DNA of 64,000 nucleotides from contig JARVGJ010000001.1 in NCBI GenBank assembly GCA_029762595.1, positions 228,081 through 292,080 of the forward strand. The letters run 5' to 3'. The notes below the pieces were generated by a model. That model was not told where the DNA came from. It did no database searches and saw nothing but the letters and a program-made list of their open reading frames with translations. Each line of letters begins with the position of its first letter. The stretch's first letter is position 1. Below are positions 1 through 8,156 of the stretch, in pieces. The DNA is from Methanolobus sp. Its GTDB lineage: Archaea > Halobacteriota > Methanosarcinia > Methanosarcinales > Methanosarcinaceae. A program made the translations under genes and the position numbers.

Positions 1-1
1 G

Positions 2-253
2 TTCAGCTATCCGAAATTCGAAGCATCTTTCACAGAGGAATTCTCCGACGAGAAACTGGAAGAGATAGGCATACTTCTTGCTGCCCTCAGGTTCGAACAC
101 AAAAGCGAATACTTCTACACAGAACTTGCAAAACGTACAGATGACGAAGAACAACGTATCTTCTATGAAAAAGTAGCTGCTGCAGAAAGAGGCCATTACA
201 TGATAATTGACGAGTTGCTGGATGCTGCAACCGAGTTCAGGATGCAGACATAA
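2..253 (+). CDS. Rubrerythrin/ferritin-like protein (5' part outside window)
   Basis: Only the last 83 residues are present; the reading frame enters from the left edge and stops with TAA at 251-253. The fragment is helical and carries two carboxylate/histidine clusters, RFEHKSEYFY and AAAERGHYMIIDEL, spaced as in the C-terminal half of a ferritin-like diiron four-helix bundle. Rubrerythrins reduce hydrogen peroxide in anaerobes. The next gene, 11 bases downstream, encodes a flavodiiron protein and the one after it a ferredoxin:disulfide-reductase subunit, so an oxidative-stress role fits. A rubredoxin domain, if there is one, would be outside the window. Confidence 0.75.
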   Translation, partial: FSYPKFEASFTEEFSDEKLEEIGILLAALRFEHKSEYFYTELAKRTDDEEQRIFYEKVAAAERGHYMIIDELLDAATEFRMQT

Positions 254-264
254 ACCCAAGAGAG

Positions 265-1482
265 ATGGCAATGGACGATCATAAACCACCTGAGATAGCC
301 AGCGGTATATACTGGGTAGGCGTGGTTGACTGGAACCTCAGGGATTTTCACGGTTACCAAACACCAAAAGGTGGAAGTTATAACGCCTATCTTATAGTTG
401 ATGAGAAAATAGCCCTCATCGATACGGTAAAAGCACAATTTTCAGGAGAGATGTTAGAACGTATAAGCCAGATAGTCGATCCTGCAAGAATTGATTATGT
501 GATATCGAACCATGTGGAAATGGACCATTCGAGTTCCATCCCGGCAATAATGGATGTCGCAACAAATGCCAAGTTGTTTGCATCTTCCAAAGGTCAAGCC
601 GGTCTTGCAGAATACTATAAAGAGGAAGGCTTTGATAAATGGGACATAGAGGTTGTTGGAACAGGTACTGAACTGAGCCTTGGAAAAAGAACACTTATGT
701 TCATAGAGGCAACCATGCTGCACTGGCCTGACAGCATGCAGACCTATGTGAAAGAAGACAGGATACTCTTTTCAAATGATGCTTTCGGACAGCACGTTGC
801 AACCTCAAAACGCTTTGATGACGAAGTAGAGGACGTAATGGAAGATGCTGGCATATACTACGCAAATATACTGCTTCCTTTCGGATCCCAGGTGCTCAAA
901 TATGTAGGAAAGCTCAAAGAGCTTGATGTCAGTCCTAGCATGATAGCACCAGCACATGGTGTCATATGGAGAAAAGGCGTGCAGCGCATAGTTGAAGCAT
1001 ATGGAAGATGGGCACATGGAGATAGCGTAGCCAAGGTGCTTGTGATATATGACACTATGTGGGGAAGCACCGAGAAAATGGCATTGGAGATAGTTGAAGG
1101 AGCCCGGGAATCAGGTGTTGAAGTACGCCTGAGGCACCTGCGCAAGAATGACTGGAGCATGACCATGAAAGAATTAATGGATGCTTCTGTTGTTGCAATT
1201 GGCTCACCTACAATGAACAACGGGATGTTCTTTACTATCGCAGGTTTTCTTAACTACATGAAAGGACTGCGTCCAAAGGACAAGAAATACTTCCTTTTCG
1301 GCTCATACGGATGGGGAGGAGGAGCTATTAAGGCAATGGAAAAAGAAATGGAGGACGCCAGATTCGAACTTGTCATGGAAAGCATGCAGGTAAAGTTCAG
1401 ACCTTATGAAGAAGATAAGGAAGCATGCAGGAATATAGGTTACAAACTTGGTGAAATTGCAAAAGAGAATGCAAAATCTTAA
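265..1482 (+). CDS. fprA: A-type flavoprotein / flavodiiron protein (F420H2 oxidase type)
   Basis: A 405-aa two-domain protein. The N-terminal metallo-beta-lactamase-like domain holds the diiron motif H83-x-E85-x-D87-H88, with further His residues around 150 and 230. A flavodoxin domain begins near residue 255 (VLVIYDTMWGSTEKMA, FMN phosphate loop). In methanogens this family reduces O2 to water with F420H2. The start has two possible ATGs (265 and 271); both follow a weak AGAG site. It sits between a rubrerythrin-like gene and an FTR-type subunit, which supports an oxygen-detoxifying role. No C-terminal rubredoxin is fused, as is usual for the archaeal form. Confidence 0.92.
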   Translation: MAMDDHKPPEIASGIYWVGVVDWNLRDFHGYQTPKGGSYNAYLIVDEKIALIDTVKAQFSGEMLERISQIVDPARIDYVISNHVEMDHSSSIPAIMDVATNAKLFASSKGQAGLAEYYKEEGFDKWDIEVVGTGTELSLGKRTLMFIEATMLHWPDSMQTYVKEDRILFSNDAFGQHVATSKRFDDEVEDVMEDAGIYYANILLPFGSQVLKYVGKLKELDVSPSMIAPAHGVIWRKGVQRIVEAYGRWAHGDSVAKVLVIYDTMWGSTEKMALEIVEGARESGVEVRLRHLRKNDWSMTMKELMDASVVAIGSPTMNNGMFFTIAGFLNYMKGLRPKDKKYFLFGSYGWGGGAIKAMEKEMEDARFELVMESMQVKFRPYEEDKEACRNIGYKLGEIAKENAKS

Positions 1483-1527
1483 ATTTATGTAAATGAATGT
1501 TTAAATGAAAGTATCGAGTGTGTTAAT

Positions 1528-1803
1528 ATGAGATTTGAAAATGATCTAGAAGCTGAATTCTATGAACGGTCAAGAAAAAATGCAGAACAGTCAGGATACA
1601 GACTTAACAGTGACTGGGATGTCATTACAACTGCAGTAAAGGGTATTTGTAACAACAAGAAGCAGTATGGTGAATGGTACTGCTTCTGCCAGAAAAGAAC
1701 CGGTGACAAGGAACAGGACAAAAAGATCATATGTCCATGTGCTGCAAGATCAAGAGACGTTGAAATGCGTGGTGCCTGCAAGTGCGGACTCTACATCAAG
1801 TGA
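1528..1803 (+). CDS. Ferredoxin-thioredoxin (disulfide) reductase catalytic beta subunit
   Basis: This 91-aa protein has the cysteine pattern of the FTR catalytic subunit: C41, C52-F-C54, C69-P-C71 and C84-K-C86, the last two in the signatures ICPCAARSRD and CKCGLYIK. The family carries a 4Fe-4S cluster next to a redox-active disulfide and passes ferredoxin electrons to thioredoxin or other disulfides. Methanogens use such proteins without the plant-type variable subunit. It lies just downstream of the flavodiiron gene, and a hairpin terminator follows it. Confidence 0.92.
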   Translation: MRFENDLEAEFYERSRKNAEQSGYRLNSDWDVITTAVKGICNNKKQYGEWYCFCQKRTGDKEQDKKIICPCAARSRDVEMRGACKCGLYIK

Positions 1804-1840
1804 TGTCAGATTTTAAAATTACTTGCTTTTAACTATAAAA

Positions 1841-1873
1841 CAGGGTCATTTTGGGGACCCTGAGGCTATTTTT
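1841..1873 (+). terminator. Hairpin terminator after the FTR gene
   Basis: A perfect 7-bp stem (CAGGGTC at 1841-1847 with GACCCTG at 1856-1862) closes an 8-nt loop and is followed by a CTATTTTT tract. It separates the redox genes from the CBS/antiporter pair. Confidence 0.6.
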
Positions 1874-1887
1874 CAAAAGACAAAGAA

Positions 1888-2352
1888 ATGAATCCTGCAC
1901 AAGGAGCTACATTATCTGAGATCTGTGCTGATATAAAGGTCAGTCAGATAATGTCAAAAGAAACTGTTTTCATTAAGGATACTGATTCCATAGAGCAGAT
2001 CATAGAGCTTATGGCAAGTAATCCATACCATATCTATCCGGTCCTTAATTCTGAGAAGGAGCTGGTGGGTGTCATCGATCAGGACAATATTCTGGAATTA
2101 CTCTTTTTTGAAAGAAGCCAACGAAACCACCATACACATTTAATGGCTACCAAGGCCCTTAGTGAAAAAGCATCCAGCCTTATGGTGCACCATCCTATGA
2201 CAATATCCTTTGATGCTAATTTTTTTGATGCTGCAGACCTTATGATCAAACACCACATCGATTACCTTTGTGTTGTCAGGGATAAGAAACTGGAAGGTAT
2301 CATCTCTAAATCGGACCTTATAAAGAAGATATTCAAGCTTAGAGGCAAATGA
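1888..2352 (+). CDS. Tandem CBS-domain protein
   Basis: A 154-aa protein made almost entirely of two CBS motifs (about residues 18-75 and 90-150), for example VGVIDQDNILELLF and LEGIISKSDLIKKIF. CBS pairs bind adenosine nucleotides and regulate partner proteins. The stop codon is three bases before the ATG of a CPA2-type antiporter, so the two are almost certainly co-transcribed and this protein may gate the antiporter; that pairing is inferred from position. There is no clear Shine-Dalgarno before the chosen ATG. Confidence 0.85.
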   Translation: MNPAQGATLSEICADIKVSQIMSKETVFIKDTDSIEQIIELMASNPYHIYPVLNSEKELVGVIDQDNILELLFFERSQRNHHTHLMATKALSEKASSLMVHHPMTISFDANFFDAADLMIKHHIDYLCVVRDKKLEGIISKSDLIKKIFKLRGK

Positions 2353-2355
2353 TCA

Positions 2356-3555
2356 ATGGAAACCCTCCTTCAAATAATGGCCATTTTGTTCTTTGCAAGG
2401 ATATTCAGCGAAATCTTAGAAAGGTCAGGACTACCTGGCCTTATTGGAGAGATGGGGGCAGGCTTTCTCTTCGCTCTTACCTTTAAGCCTGACGATATAG
2501 AGATATTTACATTCTTTGCAGAATTAGGGGCCATATTCCTGCTTTTTACCGCAGGGTACAGAGAGGTCCACATAAAAGACCTGAAAGCTGCATCCAAAAG
2601 TGCACTCATCCCCACATTATCACAGATAATTGTGGCGTTTGCATTCGGTTTTCTTCTGGGGGATTTTTTTGGTTTTAGTTTCACAGAAAGTCTTTTCCTG
2701 GCTGTTGCATTCAGCCCCACAAGTATAAGCATTGTTGTTAAAACACTGATAGACAACGCTTACCTTTCAAGCAAGCCTGGTTCACTGATGCTAACATCAG
2801 CGATATTCGATGACATAATAGGGATTTTCCTGCTTACCCTCCTTGTATCTGTTGCAACGCTTAACCAGTTTCCTTCGGGCATCCAGGTGCTATGGATACT
2901 TGCACAGATGCTTGCCTTTGCACTTATCATGGGCCTTCTGGGATGGAAAGTATACCCATTCATTTTCAAGCACGTACAAAGGATGCATTCCAAAGAATCA
3001 CTGTTCTCCTTTGTGATACTTGTTGCTCTTTTCTCGGCATACCTGTCTGAGCTGTTTGGATTGCATGCCGTCATTGGTGCATTTTTCGGAGGGGTCATTC
3101 TTTCTGATCTGCCACCTGCAAAGATCGATGCAGTGCAGAAAAAGGTAAGTGGTGTGGCCTATGGAATATTCACACCGCTTTTCTTTGCATTCATCGGTCT
3201 TTCCATTGATACGGAAGTGTTATCTTCTGCTGGTATTTTTACGGCTCTTGTAATCATACTTGCGCTTTGCGGAAAACTTATCGGTGGGTTCATAGGCACT
3301 AAACTGACAGGTTTCAGTTCTGAGGATAGCCTGATCTTTGGGATCGGGATGATGCCAAGGGCAGGAATTGAACTTGTGGTCATAGCCATTGGAAAAGAAC
3401 TTGGGATCATAAGTAATGAACTGTTTGCCAGTATCGTATTAATGGTAGTGATGTCTATCATAGTTTCCCCCATTTTACTAGAAATGTCTATCAAGTACAA
3501 AGAAAAAAGAATGTCCATGCCAGAAATGGAAAATATCCCGGACAAAAGTACTTGA
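2356..3555 (+). CDS. Cation:proton antiporter, CPA2 (KefB/NapA-like) family
   Basis: A 399-aa protein with about 12 hydrophobic segments. The start (ARIFSEILERSGLPGLIGEMGAG) and the central FSPTSISIVVKTL plus AIFDDIIGIFLL, with the paired Asp of the ion site, are typical of Na+(K+)/H+ exchangers of the monovalent cation:proton antiporter-2 family. The C-terminal RCK/TrkA-N domain found in many KefB proteins is absent; the adjacent CBS protein may supply regulation instead (inference). It acts in the cytoplasmic membrane in ion and pH homeostasis. Confidence 0.88.
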   Translation: METLLQIMAILFFARIFSEILERSGLPGLIGEMGAGFLFALTFKPDDIEIFTFFAELGAIFLLFTAGYREVHIKDLKAASKSALIPTLSQIIVAFAFGFLLGDFFGFSFTESLFLAVAFSPTSISIVVKTLIDNAYLSSKPGSLMLTSAIFDDIIGIFLLTLLVSVATLNQFPSGIQVLWILAQMLAFALIMGLLGWKVYPFIFKHVQRMHSKESLFSFVILVALFSAYLSELFGLHAVIGAFFGGVILSDLPPAKIDAVQKKVSGVAYGIFTPLFFAFIGLSIDTEVLSSAGIFTALVIILALCGKLIGGFIGTKLTGFSSEDSLIFGIGMMPRAGIELVVIAIGKELGIISNELFASIVLMVVMSIIVSPILLEMSIKYKEKRMSMPEMENIPDKST

Positions 3556-3556
3556 A

Positions 3557-4327
3557 CTACAGATTACTGATGACAAATGGGAAAAGCTGTACAGAGAACG
3601 CAATTAATAGCAAGACGGATGATAGCATATAATCAGCCATTACCATCCTAAAGTCTGTGAAAAGCCGTGGATTGCCCGTATAACCCCTGGATAACATCGA
3701 TCTGTAAACCTTCTCCCCCCTTTCATAGCTTTTTACAAGGAGCATACCAATCATATTCCCAATTATATTCAAACTATACTGATTCAGCTTCATTTTGAAT
3801 CCCCTTGTATACATGGATCTCTTCATAGTGAAAAACTCCCCAAGGAGTACAAAGATGTATCTGTAAGAAAAAGTGATCATCTGAATCAGGATATTTGGTA
3901 TTTTCAGAGAATACATGGCTTTTATGATCTCATCGAACCTGCTTGTGGCAAGCATGAGAAATGCAAGGATAAGTGATGCTATGGCCCTTAAGAAAATGAG
4001 TGCGCCTATATAAAGTCCTTCAATGGTGATACTGACATATCCAAGTCCAATGAGAGGACTGCCCTGGACAGTGAAAGCCATCACCACAATTATCATAAAT
4101 ATAAAAAGAGCTGGGAATTTCAGTGATATGTATACAAAGTGAAGAGGTATCCTTGATATGAATATAAGGATAATTGAAAAAATAACAGCTAACAGTGCAA
4201 CTACCAGCTCGGTTATAAAGGCGAATGAGAATATCAGGATAGTGAATGTTATCAACTTTGCCCTTGGATCGAATCTGTGGAGAATGGAATCCAGTGTTGA
4301 ATATGTATCTATCACAGGGTAGCTCAT
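3557..4327 (-). CDS. ECF/CbiQ-type transporter transmembrane (T) component, nickel-like cassette
   Basis: A 256-aa membrane protein of the CbiQ/NikQ/EcfT family. It has the N-terminal LHRFDPRAKLITF signature and a C-terminal coupling segment (SYERGEKVYRSMLSRGYTG) that contacts the ATPases. It is the last gene of a minus-strand set M-L-Q (5440 down to 3557) and converges on the antiporter gene, leaving one base between the two stop codons. No ATP-binding gene follows, unlike the complete CbiMNQO and EcfAAT sets elsewhere in the window. By context it probably serves nickel or cobalt uptake. Confidence 0.9.
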   Translation of the reverse strand: MSYPVIDTYSTLDSILHRFDPRAKLITFTILIFSFAFITELVVALLAVIFSIILIFISRIPLHFVYISLKFPALFIFMIIVVMAFTVQGSPLIGLGYVSITIEGLYIGALIFLRAIASLILAFLMLATSRFDEIIKAMYSLKIPNILIQMITFSYRYIFVLLGEFFTMKRSMYTRGFKMKLNQYSLNIIGNMIGMLLVKSYERGEKVYRSMLSRGYTGNPRLFTDFRMVMADYMLSSVLLLIAFSVQLFPFVISNL

Positions 4328-4348
4328 TCAAATACACCTTTACATCTT

Positions 4349-4816
4349 TTATTTTTGCTGTTTTATCCTTCTTGCAGATATAAGCATACCCAGGCCTGCA
4401 AGTCCAAGCATATATCCAAGGCCTGCAACTATCTTTGTGGCCTTTGAATCCCCGGATGAACTATATAACTGAGATGAGCCCGAACCAACGTTTATTACAG
4501 CCTCACTCTGATGACCCCAGTCATCAAATATCTTCACCCTATATTCTTCATACCCGGGGACAGGTTCAAAATAATACAAGCCGTTATTGTCAAGATTGTC
4601 CTGAATATGCAATTCCTCATTACCCTGCCCATCTATCAGATAAATTTCCACAATTGCACCTGGAATTGGGTTACTCTGGTCAAAAGATCCTTTAACTTCT
4701 ATGCTCTGAGAGACATCCAGATGAGCCGCATGTGAAGATGCAGGCACTACAAGAAGAGCAGATACTGCACAGAATATTATAAACAGGTTTATCCATCTAT
4801 TCATTTTCACTAACAC
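4349..4816 (-). CDS. NikL-like auxiliary protein of the metal ECF transporter
   Basis: 155 aa with an N-terminal signal/transmembrane segment, an external beta-rich domain (about residues 35-115, containing IPGAIVEIYLI and YEEYRVKIFDDWGH, like a carboxypeptidase-regulatory-like fold) and a C-terminal transmembrane helix ending RRIKQQK. This architecture is that of NikL, which replaces CbiN/NikN in some nickel transporters. It lies between the M and Q components, 3 bases from the former. The ligand is inferred. Confidence 0.7.
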   Translation of the reverse strand: MLVKMNRWINLFIIFCAVSALLVVPASSHAAHLDVSQSIEVKGSFDQSNPIPGAIVEIYLIDGQGNEELHIQDNLDNNGLYYFEPVPGYEEYRVKIFDDWGHQSEAVINVGSGSSQLYSSSGDSKATKIVAGLGYMLGLAGLGMLISARRIKQQK

Positions 4817-4819
4817 CTC

Positions 4820-5440
4820 TTATTTTTTCATCTTTTTAGGAAGGAGTTCTGGCTTTACCTTTGCAAGGTAAGTGACAATTGCCCCTGTGAGTATACCCTC
4901 GATCACTATCAGTGGAAGGTGGGCCACCGCTGCAACCCGGGCCAGGCCTGAGAACTCCTGTCCTGTAGATAACAGCACAAATACAAGTAAAATAGCAGCA
5001 AGTGCAATTGCAAATGCACCACACATAAAGCCAAGTGTTTTCTCAGATATTCCACGTTCATAGCCTTTCATGAACAGATAATATGCAATCATTGCAGGTA
5101 TTCCCACCATTGCTGCATTGACACCTATGGTGGTTACTCCTCCGTGCTGGAACAGGAAGGCCTGCAGAATAAGACCAACAAACATTGAAACATAGGCAAT
5201 AGGACCAAGTACTATGCCTATAAGGCCATTTAACATGGGGTGAACACTGGTTGGCCCTACAGGTATGTGGATAAGTGATACAACAAAAAAAGCAGCCGTC
5301 ATTACTGAGAATTTTGGTATTTGTTCTACTATATCATATTTCTTCATCGTTGATCTTATAGTCAGAGCAATGAAAAATAACGTTACTATCCAGCCAGCAG
5401 CAATTACCGGTGCCGATAAAACTCCATCAGAAATGTGCAT
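4820..5440 (-). CDS. CbiM/NikM-family substrate-binding membrane component
   Basis: A 206-aa polytopic protein beginning MHISDGVLS. The N-terminal Met-His-Ile/Met-x-Asp/Glu-Gly block is the metal site of CbiM/NikM: His2 and the free amino terminus coordinate Ni2+ or Co2+. Later blocks (GPTSVHPMLNGLIGIVLG, HGGVTTIGVNA) are also family hallmarks. It is the first gene of the M-L-Q set. The auxiliary protein is of NikL rather than CbiN type and NikR is encoded about 6 kb away, so nickel is the more likely ion, though cobalt cannot be excluded. Confidence 0.88.
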   Translation of the reverse strand: MHISDGVLSAPVIAAGWIVTLFFIALTIRSTMKKYDIVEQIPKFSVMTAAFFVVSLIHIPVGPTSVHPMLNGLIGIVLGPIAYVSMFVGLILQAFLFQHGGVTTIGVNAAMVGIPAMIAYYLFMKGYERGISEKTLGFMCGAFAIALAAILLVFVLLSTGQEFSGLARVAAVAHLPLIVIEGILTGAIVTYLAKVKPELLPKKMKK

Positions 5441-5477
5441 AACTTATTCCTCTTTGTTGCTAAAACAAACAATAGGC

Positions 5478-5520
5478 AGATAATGGAAGTGAGTACTTAA
5501 AAACCCTGCTCCCATTATCT
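5478..5520 (-). promoter_or_regulatory. Inverted repeat upstream of the nikM-like operon
   Basis: A perfect 9-bp inverted repeat (AGATAATGG at 5478-5486, CCATTATCT at 5512-5520) brackets 25 bases that contain, on the minus strand, a TTTTTAAGT box suitable as an archaeal TATA element. It lies 38-80 bases before the first gene of the metal-uptake set and could be an operator, with NikR as the obvious candidate. It could also help end transcription of the preceding gene. Confidence 0.4.
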
Positions 5521-5531
5521 GAAATTGGAGA

Positions 5532-6563
5532 TCATTTTCTTCTTGTTAGGAAGGCAACAGCAAGCAAGCCTGCTACAGCAAAGAGCATTTCAAAACCAGG
5601 TGTGCTTTTTACAGGATACTCCTCAACTGCTTCAACTGGCGCTTCATTTGTGTCCACCCATTCATTGAAAAGTATTTCAAAAGACTGGAAAGCTGCCTGC
5701 AGGTCATGCAGATCGTGGTGGATATGGTCTGCATGATGTTCATGAGATTGCGGGACCATGTCCTCAAGACCATGGGCAGGACCACTGATCTGGACTATAA
5801 GTGCTTTGAGATTGGAAAGTTCTGCTTTTGCTTCTTCAGATTTACGGTCATCAATATAGTGTCCCATATCATCTGCCGACCTGTCGATATCGTGGGCAAG
5901 GAGATGGACCTCTTCTGCTACATCCCTGACATCATCGGAAAGTGATTCATCGTCGGCAATATGCTCTGATTCATCATGAATATCCTGAGCAAGACCTCTG
6001 ATATCATTAATGATATCCCGTAGTTTATCATTGGAATCCATGTCATCTTCGTCTGTGTAGACCTGATCGGCAAACTCATAGTTCCCAACCTCTTCATTGA
6101 AAAGTATTTCAAAGGACTGGAAAGCTTTCTGCAGGTCATGTAGATCATGATGGATCTGGTCTGCATGATCTTCATAGGATTGTGGTACCATATCCTCAAG
6201 ATCATGGGCAGGCCCGCTTATCTGGACTATAAGTGCTTTGAGGGTAGCAAGTTCTGCTTTGGCTTCATCATATTCCCCATCACCCAAATATTGTCCGACA
6301 TCATGTGCCGACCTGTCGATATCATGAGCAAGAAGATGGACCTCTTCTGCCACATCCCTGACATCAACAGGTAGTGACTCATCATCGGCGATGTGTTCTG
6401 ATTCGTCATGAATATTCTGTGCGATGTTTCTTATCTCATCCCTTACGTCTGAGATCTCACCGCTAATTGCCTGTGCTCCTTCATCCGGATGTGATGATGC
6501 AGGTACACAAAGAGCAAGCATCAAAACACATAATATTGCAAGTATTTTTGTTCTAATCTTCAT
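5532..6563 (-). CDS. Surface-anchored His/Asp-rich duplicated protein with PGF-CTERM
   Basis: 343 aa when started at the ATG at 6563, which begins a signal peptide (MKIRTKILAILCVLMLALCV) and is preceded by a GTGAT ribosome site; the open frame extends upstream without a signal-like sequence. The body is two copies of a helical unit of about 120 aa, 432 bases apart in the DNA, each rich in His, Asp and Glu (HDESEHIADDES, EEVHLLAHDIDRSA, HADQIHHDLHDLQ). The tail has PGF plus a hydrophobic stretch and RRK: a PGF-CTERM signal, cut and lipid-anchored by archaeosortase A. No known family was recognised. It sits just upstream of, and on the same strand as, the nickel-like transporter set, suggesting metal capture at the surface (inference). 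Confidence 0.8.
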   Translation of the reverse strand: MKIRTKILAILCVLMLALCVPASSHPDEGAQAISGEISDVRDEIRNIAQNIHDESEHIADDESLPVDVRDVAEEVHLLAHDIDRSAHDVGQYLGDGEYDEAKAELATLKALIVQISGPAHDLEDMVPQSYEDHADQIHHDLHDLQKAFQSFEILFNEEVGNYEFADQVYTDEDDMDSNDKLRDIINDIRGLAQDIHDESEHIADDESLSDDVRDVAEEVHLLAHDIDRSADDMGHYIDDRKSEEAKAELSNLKALIVQISGPAHGLEDMVPQSHEHHADHIHHDLHDLQAAFQSFEILFNEWVDTNEAPVEAVEEYPVKSTPGFEMLFAVAGLLAVAFLTRRK

Positions 6564-7127
6564 AGATATCACTTCTGTAGTTAGATCTATTATTGCCATG
6601 TGGGCATTAAGTATGGATATAAATGCACATAATATACACATATATACTATATGCCCATGAATGTAAGTATTCATGCATATAAACTTAATACACTAGAGAA
6701 TGTAATGGAAGTACTTATCATTTAAAAGTTTAATCCTATAAGTAAAAGCTATTCTGTATTAACACACATATATACACTATAAGAGAATATATATAGTTAT
6801 ATGCCTCCTGCATCTTAGAATAGGATACAACGATACAACAAGATTATTGTTCAGAGAAACGTAATAACAATGAGAAAATATAATATACGAATGCATATTT
6901 AAAACTATTGTTTTACAATTATGTAATAAAAGACTACTAATTATAAATACTCTTGCAATTTACCTATTAAACACGGATCCAGGGTTATTACAGATCTTGG
7001 AAAATACATTTATTGAAATCCTCTGATCTTAAATCATTGAATGAGAGAATTATAAAACACTATTTAATAGAATAGATATCATTGGAAATGTGGGGTTTTA
7101 TAGTCAAGGGAATAAGAGAATACGTAA
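6564..7127. other. Long AT-rich intergenic region
   Basis: About 560 bases between the divergent surface-protein and kinase genes with no supportable gene. It contains several ATATATA/TTTAAA-type boxes usable as TATA elements, an inverted repeat CATGAAT-N6-ATTCATG (6656-6675), and a second pair TGGGCAT (6601-6607) / ATGCCCA (6651-6657) near the surface-protein promoter. A small RNA cannot be ruled out. Confidence 0.5.
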
Positions 7128-8156
7128 ATGTCAGTCAATGACCTGAAGCGGGTGGGTGCGACCATATCTTATGTATTTGCATTAAGTGAAACGTTCTATG
7201 ACATCGTTTTCAAAAATGGGGAGCATGTTTCTGCCGGCCCCGGAGGAGCCATGCTCAACAGTTCAGTATCACTTGGCAGAGCAGGCATCCAGGTATCATT
7301 CATCAGTGAATTTGGCTGCGACAGAATTGGGAATATGATCCATGTACTGCTCACTGATAATAATGTCTCTACAGACCATCTCTGCATATATGAGGGCAAG
7401 TCACCCCTTGCACTTGCTTTTTTGGACCATAGGACAGATGCCAGCTATGAGTTTTATGAAGAACTGCCACAAAGACGTCTTCAGATAGATTGCCCGTCCT
7501 TTTCCCGTAATGACATTTTAATGTTCGGATCAATTATCTCCTTGCAAAAAGACACCCGAGAAAAGGTTGAAGAGATAATTGATGCTGCAAGGAAAGCTGG
7601 TTCTACTGTATTGTATGACCCTAATTTTCGCCCATCCCGGTTTCATTCAACTGACAGGATAAGGGATCTTATAAACAAAAATATAGCAGCTTCCGATATA
7701 ATCAGATGTTCGCAAGAAGATATGAGACTGGCATATAGATGCAAAGGACCGGATGAAGCATATGACCTGATACGAAAGAATGGTTGTTCCCATATGATAT
7801 ACACTTCTGGACCTGAAGGAGCATACCTGAGAACACCCAAGCTATCGAAATATTATGAAATCCCATCAATAAAAACAGTCAGCACCATTGGAGCCGGAGA
7901 TAATTTCAATGCAGGTATAGCTTACATGATTAACTCAGAAAACATGGGTCATCCGGATACTTTTTCAGAGAGCATGTGGGACATGATAATCGACAATGCC
8001 ATTGCATTTGCATCTGATGCCTGTATGAATAGCGAGAATTATATATCCTGTGAATTTGCCAGAATGTTGAAACCTGCAAAACATAGCCACAGTGAACCGA
8101 CTACAGGAAAAAAAGGGAGCTATCATAGTGACCAAGGCAAACACGATGCAAAATGA
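7128..8156 (+). CDS. PfkB-family carbohydrate/nucleoside kinase
   Basis: A 342-aa ribokinase-fold protein. Family signatures are the N-terminal GGAMLNSSVSLGRAG substrate/glycine region and the C-terminal STIGAGDNFNAGIAY, in which the Asp of GAGD is the catalytic base. It would phosphorylate a sugar or nucleoside using ATP; the substrate cannot be read from sequence. The last codons overlap the start of the P-type ATPase gene by 29 bases, so the two may be translated from one transcript. No sugar-pathway genes are adjacent. Confidence 0.88.
   Translation: MSVNDLKRVGATISYVFALSETFYDIVFKNGEHVSAGPGGAMLNSSVSLGRAGIQVSFISEFGCDRIGNMIHVLLTDNNVSTDHLCIYEGKSPLALAFLDHRTDASYEFYEELPQRRLQIDCPSFSRNDILMFGSIISLQKDTREKVEEIIDAARKAGSTVLYDPNFRPSRFHSTDRIRDLINKNIAASDIIRCSQEDMRLAYRCKGPDEAYDLIRKNGCSHMIYTSGPEGAYLRTPKLSKYYEIPSIKTVSTIGAGDNFNAGIAYMINSENMGHPDTFSESMWDMIIDNAIAFASDACMNSENYISCEFARMLKPAKHSHSEPTTGKKGSYHSDQGKHDAK

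Noticed and set aside
5662-6500. Repeated DNA in the His-rich gene as a mobile or CRISPR repeat
   Set aside because: It is an in-frame protein-domain duplication with 432-bp period inside one reading frame.
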